Shown: piece after piece, positions 37,220-45,332 of the stretch | How positions within the stretch are numbered: the first letter of the stretch is position 1 | How the letters are laid out: each line of letters begins with the position of its first letter | Source: Acidovorax sp. FJL06 | GTDB taxonomy: Bacteria > Pseudomonadota > Gammaproteobacteria > Burkholderiales > Burkholderiaceae_C | Assembly (NCBI RefSeq): GCF_003852545.1 | Contig: NZ_QAJR01000044.1 | Location: 33,675 to 84,033, forward strand | Direction of reading: 5' to 3' | DNA: 50,359 bases | Notes under the pieces: generated by a model | What the model was told of the DNA's origin: nothing | What the model saw: only the letters and a program-made list of their open reading frames with translations | The model's database searches: none | Made by a program: the position numbers and the translations under genes

Positions 37220-37390
37220 TCAGCCGCCCTTCTTGGAGCGCTTGCCAGGGTTCTTCTTGCTGCGGGTTGCCACACCGCGCTCCAGGCTCACGCGCTGGCC
37301 GCGGCCGGGGGTGGCCAGGGTGTAGCCGGGCACGGGCGTAGGGCGGGGGGTGCGCTTGCGGTCTGCTTCGGTGACGATCTTGTTGCCCAT
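37220..37390 (-). CDS. Small basic hypothetical protein (56 aa)
   Basis: A short reading frame starting MGNKIVTEADRKRTPRPTPV and ending in a lysine-rich tail (SKKNPGKRSKKGG). It contains about 15 lysines and arginines and several prolines, so it is very basic and probably unstructured, perhaps binding nucleic acid. The frame is supported by codon choice (G/C at third positions) and by its own terminator directly downstream. I do not recognise a named family. It is too short for standard length cut-offs and easily missed. Confidence 0.6.
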   Translation of the reverse strand: MGNKIVTEADRKRTPRPTPVPGYTLATPGRGQRVSLERGVATRSKKNPGKRSKKGG

Positions 37391-37463
37391 GGTAGGTCTC
37401 TGAGTTGGTGGAAAAAAGGGGGATTTTAGGCTACTGCCGGGCCCCAGGGTTTTTTGCGGGCTG

Positions 37464-37832
37464 CTACGCGATCCCGAAGGCGTCCCGCAGGGCCGCGCAG
37501 AAGTCGGCGCTGCCGCTGATCGTCAGCGTGAGGGTGGTGCGGGGCGGTGCAGGGTGGCCGGGTGTGGCGCGAAGGTGCCCGCCAGCCGTGTCCAGCGCCA
37601 GCACCAGCGGTGTGCTGACTTCCTGCACGCCCTGCAGGTCGTACTGCCATTCGCCCCCGTCTTCCGAAGGGCCGCAGGCATCCGGCCAATGCTGGTGGGC
37701 CCAGGCCAGCACCTGGGTGATTTCGGCGTGCAGGGCGGCAAGCTGCGCGGGCAAGGCGCTTGCCATGGCATCAAAGGTGCCCGTGCCGTCAGCGTCTTCG
37801 CTGTAGTCAAAGTCCAGGTAGTTCAGGCGCAT
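37464..37832 (-). CDS. Hypothetical protein (122 aa)
   Basis: A 122-aa acidic protein beginning MRLNYLDFDYSEDADGTGTF and ending FCAALRDAFGIA. It appears soluble, with no signal peptide or transmembrane segment. I recognise no domain; the start resembles small conserved proteins of betaproteobacteria that have no known function. It lies 68 bases after the iclR-type gene on the same strand, across a polypurine tract (about 37852-37893, plus strand). It could be co-transcribed with the regulator. Confidence 0.65.
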   Translation of the reverse strand: MRLNYLDFDYSEDADGTGTFDAMASALPAQLAALHAEITQVLAWAHQHWPDACGPSEDGGEWQYDLQGVQEVSTPLVLALDTAGGHLRATPGHPAPPRTTLTLTISGSADFCAALRDAFGIA

Positions 37833-37900
37833 GGTCGGGTGGATGGATGAAGGCAAGGAAAGAAGAGAAAGACGCAAAAGAAGAAAGAAGGTTGCAGCCG

Positions 37901-38653
37901 TCATGCCCAGGTGCGGCCCAGCGCCTGGGCGGCTTCGCCCAAGCGGGGCACCAGCTGCAGCGCCTGGGCCAGGGGCATGCGGGCCGCCGGCGCCTGCAGG
38001 GCCACGGCGCTGCGCACCTGGCGCCGCCCGCCGGCCAGCACGGGCACGGCCACGCAGACCAGGCCATCCACAAACTCCTCGGCGTCGGTGGCGTAGCCCT
38101 GGCGCAGGATCTGCTCCAGCTCGGCCTCCAGCGCGGCGCGGTCGGTCAGGGTGGTGGCCGTGTGGCGGGTGAGGGGCAGGCCGTCCAGGATGGCCGCCCG
38201 GCGCGCGGCCGACAGGTGGGCCAGAAACAGCTTGCCGCTGGCCGAGCAGTGGATGGGCACCCGGGTGCCCGGCCGCAGCTCCATGCGCAGCGGAAACGCT
38301 GACTCCACGCGGTCCAAATAGATCACCTCGGCGCCACTGAGCGCGGTGAGGTTGCAGCTCTCGCCAAGGTCGGCCACCAACTGGCGCAGCACGGCGTGGC
38401 GCACGCCATGCTGGGTGCCTGCGCTGAGCGTGCTCTCGGCCAGGTGCAGCAGGCGGGGGGCGGGGGTATAGCGGCGCCCATCGGGCTCGCGCGCCAGCAA
38501 TCCACCGCTTTCGAGCTGGCCCAGCATGCGGTGCACGCTGGGCTTGGGCCAGGCGGTGGCTTCGATGGCGTCGGCCAGGCTGAACGGCCGGCCATGGGCG
38601 CACATGGTTTCCAGCAGTTCAAACAGGCGCAGGCTGGGTGAGGTATTGGTCAT
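37901..38653 (-). CDS. IclR family transcriptional regulator
   Basis: A 250-aa regulator with an N-terminal winged helix (about 8-70; FSLADAIEATAWPKPSVHRM) and the C-terminal IclR effector domain (GTRVPIHCSASGKLFLAHLS is diagnostic). It is divergent from the SDR/FMO operon and very probably controls it. I place the start at the ATG of MTNTSPSLRLFELL; the longer frame would cross the dyad at 38657-38671. The effector is unknown, commonly an aromatic or organic acid in this family. Confidence 0.9.
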   Translation of the reverse strand: MTNTSPSLRLFELLETMCAHGRPFSLADAIEATAWPKPSVHRMLGQLESGGLLAREPDGRRYTPAPRLLHLAESTLSAGTQHGVRHAVLRQLVADLGESCNLTALSGAEVIYLDRVESAFPLRMELRPGTRVPIHCSASGKLFLAHLSAARRAAILDGLPLTRHTATTLTDRAALEAELEQILRQGYATDAEEFVDGLVCVAVPVLAGGRRQVRSAVALQAPAARMPLAQALQLVPRLGEAAQALGRTWA

Positions 38654-38656
38654 GAA

Positions 38657-38671
38657 TCTCGGAATTCGAGA
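38657..38671. promoter_or_regulatory. Candidate IclR operator
   Basis: TCTCGGAATTCGAGA has perfect TCTCG/CGAGA arms around GAATT, three bases upstream of the iclR-type start and 72 bases before the SDR start. Position in the divergent gap suggests autoregulation and control of the operon. Confidence 0.5.
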
Positions 38672-38743
38672 CGAATCCATAAAACATTTCGGGATTATTG
38701 AGCATTGTGGCTAAGCTGCAAACCAACATTTCACGGGGGGGCC

Positions 38744-39574
38744 ATGGCGGCGACTTTTCAGAACGCGGTACTCACAGGCGCTTGCGGTGGCCTGGGCCAG
38801 GCCCTGGCGCGGGAGTTGATCGGCCAGGGGGCGAGCGTGGCGCTGGTGGGCCTGCACCGGCCCACGCTGGACGCGCTGGCCGCACTGGCACCCGGGCGGT
38901 GCGCGGTCTATACGCCCGACGTGGCCGACAGTGCCGCCATGCAGGCCATGGCGGCAGACTGGACCGCCCGCGCGGGCATGCCCGACCTCGTGATCGCGAA
39001 CGCCGGTGTGGCCGGTGGCTATGACACGGCGCAGGCGAGCGACCTGGCCGTGCTGCGCCGCATGCTGGAGATCAACCTGCTGGGCGCGGCCACCACCTTC
39101 CAGCCGTTTGTGAAAGCGATGCGCGCACAGCGGCGCGGTGCCCTGGTGGGCGTGGCCAGCATTGCGGGCTGGCGCGGCATGCCGGGCAACGGTGCCTACT
39201 GCGCGAGCAAGGGCGGGTTGATCCGCTACCTGGAGAGCCTGCGCGCCGAGCTGCGTGGTGAACCCATGGTGGTCAGCACGGTCAGCCCCGGCTATCTGCG
39301 CACTGCGCTCACGGCGGGCAACCGTTTTGCCATGCCGGGCCTCATGGAACCCGAGGCGGCCGCCCGGGCCCTGCTGGCGGGGGTTGCGCGGGGGCGCACC
39401 CACATCGTGCTGCCGGCGCGCATTGGCTGGCTGGCCCGCTTGCTCAACCTGTTGCCCGACGCCCTGCACGACCGCCTGCTGCTGGGCCAGCCGCGCAAGC
39501 CGCGCGTGGGCGAGGCGGGGGCCACGGCCATCCCGGGCCTGCCGCTGCCCGCAGAGACACCGATCAAAAAGTGA
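38744..39574 (+). CDS. Short-chain dehydrogenase/reductase
   Basis: A 276-aa classical SDR. The cofactor motif is TGACGGLG (11-18). The catalytic residues are S139, Y152 and K156 (YCASK). The C terminus (about 225-260) has a hydrophobic patch, WLARLLNLLPDALHDRLL, which may associate with membrane or bind a lipophilic substrate. It is first in a plus-strand operon with an FMO, a BASS transporter, an epimerase-like protein and an EamA permease. The start ATG follows a G-rich ribosome site. Confidence 0.9.
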   Translation: MAATFQNAVLTGACGGLGQALARELIGQGASVALVGLHRPTLDALAALAPGRCAVYTPDVADSAAMQAMAADWTARAGMPDLVIANAGVAGGYDTAQASDLAVLRRMLEINLLGAATTFQPFVKAMRAQRRGALVGVASIAGWRGMPGNGAYCASKGGLIRYLESLRAELRGEPMVVSTVSPGYLRTALTAGNRFAMPGLMEPEAAARALLAGVARGRTHIVLPARIGWLARLLNLLPDALHDRLLLGQPRKPRVGEAGATAIPGLPLPAETPIKK

Positions 39575-39591
39575 AGTGAAAGCAAGAACAC

Positions 39592-40926
39592 ATGACAACG
39601 GAGACACCGCCCACCGTGGCCGACACCCGCACCCAGATCGCCCTGATTGGCGCAGGCCCGAGCGGCCTGGCCGCTGCCCGCAACCTGCAGAAGCTGGGGC
39701 TGCCTTTCCAGGGCTTTGAAGCCCACACCGACGTGGGGGGGCTGTGGAACATCGACAACCCGCGCAGCACGGTCTACGAGTCGGCGCATCTGATCTCCAG
39801 CAAGCACACCACGGAGTTCACCGAATTCCCCATGCGCCCCGAGGTGGCCGATTACCCCAGCCACCGTGAAATGCGGCAGTATTTTTGCGATTTTTCCGAG
39901 CACTTCGGCCTGCGCAAGCACTTCTGGTTTGGCACCCGTGTGCTGAAGGTTGAGCCGGTGGGCGAGGGCGCCGCGCCACTGTGGCGCATCACCTGGAGCC
40001 AGCACGGTGGCCCCGCGCAGACGGCGGAGTTCAAGGGCCTGGTGATCGCCAACGGCACGCTGGCCGAGCCCAACATGCCCCGCTTCGAGGGCCGGTTCGA
40101 TGGCGAGCTGCTGCACACCAGCGCTTACAAAAGCGCCGACCTGTTCAAGAACAAACGGGTGCTGGTGGTGGGCGCGGGCAATTCGGGCTGCGACATTGCG
40201 GTGGACGCGGTGCACTATGCGCGCAGCGTGGATCTGTCGGTGCGGCGCGGCTACTACTTCGTGCCCAAGTACGTGTTCGGCAAGCCGGCCGACACGCTGG
40301 GCGGCAAGCGCCCGCTGCCGCCCTGGCTCAAGCAGAAGATCGACAGCGTGGTGCTGCAGTGGTTCACGGGCGACCCGGCGCGGTTTGGCCTTCCCAAGCC
40401 CGATTACAAGATGTACGAGTCGCACCCGGTGGTGAACTCGCTGGTGCTGCACCACCTGGGCCATGGCGACATCCATGTGAAGCCCGACATCGCGCGCTTT
40501 GACGGCCACACGGTGCACTTCAAGGACGGCCGTGCGCAGGACTATGACCTGGTGCTCTGCGCCACGGGCTACAAGCTGCACTACCCCTTCATCGACCACA
40601 GCCTGCTCAACTGGCAGGGCATGGCGCCGCAGCTGTACCTCAACATCCTCTCGCCGCGTTTCGACAACCTGGCCGTGATGGGCATGATCGAGGCCAGCGG
40701 CATCGGCTGGCAGGGCCGCTACGAGCAGGCCGAGCTGGTGGCCCGCTTCTTCAAGGCCCTGGCCGAGGGCTCGCCGCGTGCCGAGGCCCTGCGCCAGGCC
40801 AAGGCGGGCCCGCAGCCCGACCTGTCGGGCGGCTTCAAGTACCTCAAGCTCGAACGCATGGCGTATTACGTCCACAAAGACACCTACCGCAACGCGGTGC
40901 GGGCAGCGGCCGCTGCCCTCGCCTGA
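39592..40926 (+). CDS. Flavin-containing monooxygenase (class B)
   Basis: A 444-aa NADPH- and FAD-dependent monooxygenase. The FAD motif is GAGPSG (20-25). The FMO fingerprint FxGxxxHxxxY falls at about 165-180 (FEGRF...LLHTSAYK). The NADPH motif is GAGNSG (about 190). Tyrosine at the end of the fingerprint favours FMO over Baeyer-Villiger enzymes, which have tryptophan. It would oxygenate a nitrogen, sulfur or ketone substrate; the neighbouring SDR could supply or remove a ketone. Start 17 bases after the SDR stop. Confidence 0.88.
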   Translation: MTTETPPTVADTRTQIALIGAGPSGLAAARNLQKLGLPFQGFEAHTDVGGLWNIDNPRSTVYESAHLISSKHTTEFTEFPMRPEVADYPSHREMRQYFCDFSEHFGLRKHFWFGTRVLKVEPVGEGAAPLWRITWSQHGGPAQTAEFKGLVIANGTLAEPNMPRFEGRFDGELLHTSAYKSADLFKNKRVLVVGAGNSGCDIAVDAVHYARSVDLSVRRGYYFVPKYVFGKPADTLGGKRPLPPWLKQKIDSVVLQWFTGDPARFGLPKPDYKMYESHPVVNSLVLHHLGHGDIHVKPDIARFDGHTVHFKDGRAQDYDLVLCATGYKLHYPFIDHSLLNWQGMAPQLYLNILSPRFDNLAVMGMIEASGIGWQGRYEQAELVARFFKALAEGSPRAEALRQAKAGPQPDLSGGFKYLKLERMAYYVHKDTYRNAVRAAAAALA

Positions 40927-40936
40927 AAGGATCGCC

Positions 40937-41878
40937 ATGCTGCCCGTGGACGAAATACGGCTCAACTTCAACCCTGCATCCCTGGTGGTGCTCAACGTGG
41001 TGCTGGGCTTTCTGATGTTCGGCATTGCGCTCGACACGCGCGTGGCCGACTTCAAACGCGTGTTGCGCATGCCGGGCGCCATGGCGGTGGGCGTTGCGGC
41101 GCAGTTCATCGTGCTGCCTGCGGTGACCTTTGTGCTCACGCTGCTGCTCCGCCCGGGCCCCAGCATTGCGCTGGGCATGATCCTGGTGGCGTGCTGCCCG
41201 CCGGGCAATGTGAGCAACATCCTCACGCACCGGGCCGGGGGCAATGTGGCGCTGTCGGTGTCGATGACGGCGATCTCCAACGCGCTGGCCATCGTGCTCA
41301 TGCCGCTCAACTTTGCGTTCTGGGGCGGAATGCACCCCACGGCGGCACCGCTCTTGCGCAGCATTGCGCTCGACCCGCTGGAGATGGCGGGGCACATCGT
41401 GGCCATCATCGGCATCCCCTTCGTGCTGGGCATCCTGTGCGCCGAAAAGCTGCCCCGTTTCACCCGGCGGGTGAACAAGCCCGTGCGCATCCTCAGCTTT
41501 GTCTGCCTCATTGGTTTCATCGTGGGGGCGGTGGCGGGCAACTGGCGCTACTTCCTCGATTACGTGGGCCTGGTGCTGCTGGCCGTGGCGCTGCACGATG
41601 CACTGGCCTTCGGCACGGGCTACGCCTGTGCGCGCCTGAGTGGCCTGCCCGACTACGACCGGCGCGCCGTGAGCATCGAGGTGGGCATCCGCAACGCGGG
41701 GCTCGGGCTGGTGCTGATCTTCAGCTTCTTCGGCGGCCTGGGCGGCATGGCCGTGGTGGCGGGCGTGTGGGGCTTCTGGGACATCATCGCGGGCCTGGCG
41801 CTGGCGGGCTGGTGGGGGCGGCGCCCGCCCGTGGTGCCGCACGCTGCGGCGGCCGCAGCGCAGGAGGGCGGCGCATGA
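40937..41878 (+). CDS. Bile acid:sodium symporter (BASS) family transporter
   Basis: A 313-aa membrane protein with nine to ten transmembrane helices. The CCPPGNVSNILTHRAGGN segment (about 90-107) is the conserved crossover motif of BASS proteins and contributes to sodium binding. Members carry bile acids, steroid sulfates, pantoate or pyruvate. Its place in this operon suggests import of the substrate of the SDR and FMO, as inference. It begins 10 bases after the FMO stop and overlaps the next gene by four bases. Confidence 0.88.
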   Translation: MLPVDEIRLNFNPASLVVLNVVLGFLMFGIALDTRVADFKRVLRMPGAMAVGVAAQFIVLPAVTFVLTLLLRPGPSIALGMILVACCPPGNVSNILTHRAGGNVALSVSMTAISNALAIVLMPLNFAFWGGMHPTAAPLLRSIALDPLEMAGHIVAIIGIPFVLGILCAEKLPRFTRRVNKPVRILSFVCLIGFIVGAVAGNWRYFLDYVGLVLLAVALHDALAFGTGYACARLSGLPDYDRRAVSIEVGIRNAGLGLVLIFSFFGGLGGMAVVAGVWGFWDIIAGLALAGWWGRRPPVVPHAAAAAAQEGGA

Positions 41879-42879
41879 CGGCACGCATTCTGGTGACCGG
41901 GGCCGATGGATTTTTGGGCCGCAGCGTGGTGGCGGCCCTGGCGCGCGAAGGCGCAGGCCAAGGTGTACAGGCCATCGTCGCCGCCGATGTGCGCGAGGTG
42001 CCGCCCGAGCGCCGCCTGCCCGGCGTGGCCTATGTGGTGCAGGACGTGCGCGACCCGGCGCTGGCCCAGACCCTGTCCGCACATGCCATCGACAGCGTGG
42101 TGCACCTGGCCTCCATCGTCACGCCCGGCAAGGGCTCCAGCCGCGAGTTTGAATATTCCGTGGATGTGCTGGGCAGCCAGAACGTGCTTGATGCCTGCGT
42201 GGCCACGGGTGTGCAGCACCTGGTGGTCAGCTCCAGCGGCGCGGCCTATGGCTACCACGCCGACAACCCCGCGTGGCTGCGCGAAACGGATGCGTTGCGT
42301 GGCAACGAAGTGTTCGCCTATGCCCACCACAAGCGGCTGGTCGAGGAAATGCTGGCGCGCTACCGCACAGAGCACCCGGCGCTTGCGCAGACCGTGCTGC
42401 GCATCGGCACCATCCTGGGCGAGCGGGTGGACAACCAGATCACCGCACTGTTCGAGAAGCCGCGCCTGCTGGCCATCCGCGGCAGCGCCAGCCCCTTTGT
42501 GTTCATTTGGGACGAGGACGTGACCGGCGCCATCCTGCACGCGCTGCGCACCCGCAGGGCGGGCTGCTTCAACCTCGCGGGTGACGGCGCGCTGCCCCTG
42601 CGTGAGATCGCCCAGCGGCTGGGCAAGCCAGTGCTGGAGCTGCCGGCCGGGCTGCTGCGCGCGGCATTGGCCGTGGGCTCCACGCTGGGGGTGAGCCGCT
42701 ATGGCCCCGAGCAGCTCGACTTTCTGCGCTACCGCCCGGTGCTGCTCAACACCGCGCTCAAGGAGGGGCTGGGCTATGTGCCTGGCAAGACCAGCGCCCA
42801 GGCCTTCGAGGCCTTCGTGGCCGCCCGCGCCCGGCAGGGGCGGCCCGTGGCTGCGGCGGCGCCGGCGGTGGCTGCATGA
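41875..42879 (+). CDS. NAD-dependent epimerase/dehydratase family protein (extended SDR)
   Basis: A 334-aa extended SDR. The NAD-binding motif is GADGFLG (9-15) and the catalytic pair Y149 and K153 lies in YAHHK, with the SSSGAAYG segment before it. Sequence suggests a sugar-nucleotide epimerase or a 3-beta-hydroxysteroid dehydrogenase-like enzyme; I cannot separate these. The ATG overlaps the BASS stop and its stop overlaps the EamA start, so the three are translationally coupled. Confidence 0.85.
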   Translation: MTARILVTGADGFLGRSVVAALAREGAGQGVQAIVAADVREVPPERRLPGVAYVVQDVRDPALAQTLSAHAIDSVVHLASIVTPGKGSSREFEYSVDVLGSQNVLDACVATGVQHLVVSSSGAAYGYHADNPAWLRETDALRGNEVFAYAHHKRLVEEMLARYRTEHPALAQTVLRIGTILGERVDNQITALFEKPRLLAIRGSASPFVFIWDEDVTGAILHALRTRRAGCFNLAGDGALPLREIAQRLGKPVLELPAGLLRAALAVGSTLGVSRYGPEQLDFLRYRPVLLNTALKEGLGYVPGKTSAQAFEAFVAARARQGRPVAAAAPAVAA

Positions 42880-43793
42880 GCGCGCATGTGGCGCTGAGCC
42901 GGGGCGATCTGTTGCGCGCCTTGGCCGTGGTGGTCATCTGGGGGCTGAATTTTGTGGTGATGAAGCTCGGGTTGCAGGGCCTGAGTCCCATGCTGCTGGG
43001 CGCGCTGCGTTTCACGGCGGCGTCGCTGCCTTTTGTGCTGTTTGTGCCGCGCCCTGCCATGCCCTGGCGGTTTGTGCTGGGCTACGGGCTGGCGCAGGGG
43101 CTGGGGCAGTTTGGGTTTCTGTTCCTCGGGCTGCAGCTGGGCATGACGGCGGGCATGGCGTCGGTGGTCATGCAGACGCAGGCGTTTTTCACGCTGCTGC
43201 TGGCGGCCCCTTTGCTGGGCGAGCGTGCCAAGCCCTGGCAATGGTGGGGGCTCACGCTGGCGTTCGGGGGGCTCATGACCATTGGCCTGGCGCATGGCGA
43301 GGGGCCAGGGCAGATGACGCTGGCCGGGTTTGTGCTCACGCTCGGGGCGGCCTTCATGTGGGCGGTGTCCAACCTGGTGGCGCGCCGCGCAGCACAGGCC
43401 GGGGCCTACGCGCCGTTCCCCTTCATCGTGTGGAGCAGCCTGGTGCCCATCGTGCCGTTCTTTGCCCTGGCGGTGTGGAGCGAAGGGCTGGACGGCGTGG
43501 GGGCGCAGCTGCAGGCCGTCAACGGCACGGCGCTGCTGGCTGTGGGCTACCTGGCCTTTCTGGCCACCTTGCTGGCCTACACGCTGTGGACGCAGCTGCT
43601 GCAGCGCCATGCGGCCGGGCGGGTCACGCCGTTTTCGCTGCTGGTGCCGGTGGTGGGGCTGTGGGCGGCCTATGCCTTTTTGGGCGAGACCCCCTTGCCG
43701 CTGCAGTGGGCGGGGGCAGCGGCTGTGTTGTGCGGGCTGGTGGTGAACCAGGCCGGGGGCTGGTGGTGGGCGCGGCGTGCCGCAGGTTCCTAG
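42876..43793 (+). CDS. EamA/DMT-family permease
   Basis: A 305-aa protein with ten hydrophobic helices in two EamA repeats, opening with VIWGLNFVVMKLGLQGLSPM, typical of amino-acid or metabolite exporters of the YdcZ/RhaT/EamA type. It is the last gene of the coupled operon and its substrate is unknown. The stop codon is followed by 30 bases and then the ABC ATPase gene, which has its own strong ribosome site. Confidence 0.87.
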   Translation: MSAHVALSRGDLLRALAVVVIWGLNFVVMKLGLQGLSPMLLGALRFTAASLPFVLFVPRPAMPWRFVLGYGLAQGLGQFGFLFLGLQLGMTAGMASVVMQTQAFFTLLLAAPLLGERAKPWQWWGLTLAFGGLMTIGLAHGEGPGQMTLAGFVLTLGAAFMWAVSNLVARRAAQAGAYAPFPFIVWSSLVPIVPFFALAVWSEGLDGVGAQLQAVNGTALLAVGYLAFLATLLAYTLWTQLLQRHAAGRVTPFSLLVPVVGLWAAYAFLGETPLPLQWAGAAAVLCGLVVNQAGGWWWARRAAGS

Positions 43794-43823
43794 AATCCCT
43801 GCTTTCGCTATCGAGGAGGCCAG

Positions 43824-44453
43824 GTGGCTGAGCGCATTTTTTTGCAGGTGGATGGACTGCGGTTTTCTTACCCCGAGTGTGCGGTGCTGGACGGGCTGTC
43901 GCTGGCCTGGCCCGCAGGCCTGGCGCTGGTGCGCGGCGACGAAAGCAGTGGCAAGACCACGCTGCTGCGCCTGCTGGCGGGGGAACTCGCGGCGCAGGCC
44001 GGGCGCATCACGCTGCAGGGCGTGGGCCCGAGCGATGCCTCCAAGGCGTATGCGCACCACGTCTTCTGGGCCGCCCCCCGCGCGGGCGACCTGGACAAAC
44101 TCACCGCCCGGGGCTGGCTGGACAGCCTGCCCGCCCGCTACCCGCTGTGGGATGCCGCTGCGCTGGCCGCGCACACCGACGGGTTCACGCTGCACGAGCA
44201 CCTGGACAAACCGTTCTATGCGCTGTCCACCGGCAGCAAGCGCAAGGTGCTCATGGCCGGGGCCCTGGCCTCGGGTGCGCCCCTGACCCTGATCGACGAG
44301 CCCGTGGGCGGGCTGGACAAGCCCTCCGCCCGCTACCTGGCACAGGCCCTGGCATTCCAGGCCGCCCGGCCTGACCGCCTCGTCGTGGTGGCGCATTACG
44401 AAGCCCTGGCGGATGTGCCCTGGGGCACGGTGGTGGATCTGGTGCGGTTGTAG
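43824..44453 (+). CDS. Orphan ABC-type ATPase
   Basis: A 209-aa single ABC ATPase domain. Walker A is GDESSGKT (38-45), the signature is a divergent LSTGSKRK (135-142), and Walker B is LTLIDE (155-160). No permease or binding protein is adjacent, so its partner is unknown; it may act with a distant membrane protein or be a soluble ABC protein. It begins with GTG, supported by AGGAGG just upstream. Sequence is close to small CcmA-like ATPases in length but not specifically assigned. Confidence 0.8.
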   Translation: MAERIFLQVDGLRFSYPECAVLDGLSLAWPAGLALVRGDESSGKTTLLRLLAGELAAQAGRITLQGVGPSDASKAYAHHVFWAAPRAGDLDKLTARGWLDSLPARYPLWDAAALAAHTDGFTLHEHLDKPFYALSTGSKRKVLMAGALASGAPLTLIDEPVGGLDKPSARYLAQALAFQAARPDRLVVVAHYEALADVPWGTVVDLVRL

Positions 44454-44549
44454 GCCCTTCAGGGGCTTCTGTGGTCCGGGCTGCAGTTCGCAGAGGCCTG
44501 CCGTAGACTGTCCCGCATCTCTTCTTCCTTTCTCCGCAAGGACCGCTCC

Positions 44550-45182
44550 ATGGACGCGCTGTTATTCGTGCCGGTGGCCATCGCCATCTCGCTCACCCCG
44601 GGGCCCAACAATTTCTGTGGCCTCAACAACGGCATCCGCGCTGGCGTGGGGGCGGCCCTGATCGCCACCGTGGGCCGTGCGGCGGCGTTCGCCATCTTTC
44701 TCACGGTGTCGGCCGTGGGGCTGGGGGCCATGCTGCTTGCGTCCGAGGCCGCCTTCACGGCGGTGAAGTGGGTGGGCGCGGCCTACCTGTTCTGGCTGGG
44801 CTGGCGGGCCTGGCGCAGCCGCGAATTCAGCGGCCTGGCGCTGGACGATGCACCTGGCAACGGCGCGCAGCCGGCCCCGGTGAACCTGCGGGCCCTCATC
44901 GCCCAGGAGTTTTTGCTGGGCATCACCAATCCCAAGGCCATCATCTTGTTTGCGGCGATCTTTCCGCAGTTCATCGATCCCGCGCAACCGGCGGCGCGCC
45001 AGTTCCTGGTGCTGGGCTCCATCTACCTGGGCAGCGAGTTTGTTTCCACTGCCGTGTACGCCAGCTTTGGCCGCCAGATCCGCCGCTTCATCCGCACCTC
45101 GCGCGGCGTGGCGCGGCTGAACAAGGCCACGGGCGGTTTCTTCATGGGGGCCGGTGGCCTGCTGCTGGCCACCAACCGCTGA
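44550..45182 (+). CDS. LysE-family amino-acid exporter (RhtB type)
   Basis: A 210-aa inner-membrane protein with six hydrophobic helices. The N-terminal SLTPGPNNFCGLNNGIRAG is the family signature (TPGPN), and GITNPKAIILFAAIFPQF is the second conserved helix. Members export basic or neutral amino acids, homoserine or cysteine; the substrate is not evident. A possible -10 box (TAGACT) lies in the 96-base gap upstream, so it probably has its own promoter. Confidence 0.92.
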   Translation: MDALLFVPVAIAISLTPGPNNFCGLNNGIRAGVGAALIATVGRAAAFAIFLTVSAVGLGAMLLASEAAFTAVKWVGAAYLFWLGWRAWRSREFSGLALDDAPGNGAQPAPVNLRALIAQEFLLGITNPKAIILFAAIFPQFIDPAQPAARQFLVLGSIYLGSEFVSTAVYASFGRQIRRFIRTSRGVARLNKATGGFFMGAGGLLLATNR

Positions 45183-45216
45183 TCGCCCCCCCGGGCGAGG
45201 GGTGTCCGCTGCGCCG

Positions 45217-45254
45217 GTAAACCCCGCCCAAAGCACGCGTAAATCCTCGGTAAA
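45217..45254 (+). promoter_or_regulatory. Array of three GTAAA direct repeats upstream of the RND operon
   Basis: GTAAA occurs at 45217, 45239 and 45250, spaced 22 and 11 bases, two and one helical turns. The last two fit the GTAAA-N4-8-GTAAA layout of CpxR-type response regulators. Position is about 80-115 bases before the efflux adaptor start. Confidence 0.5.
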
Positions 45255-45332
45255 GGGCCCCCGCCAAGCGGCGAACACCGGGGGCGCGCTGGCTACCATA
45301 CCCCCCTCGCCCATTCACCGTTGCGCCTGACC

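Noticed and set aside
37852-37893. Polypurine tract between the IclR-type gene and the hypothetical at 37464
   Set aside because: Almost pure A/G on the plus strand, but with no mirror symmetry or partner that would support a triplex or a regulatory role.
39292-41541. A 749-codon minus-strand frame opposite the FMO and BASS genes
   Set aside because: Covers parts of three confidently assigned plus-strand genes and has no recognisable domain.
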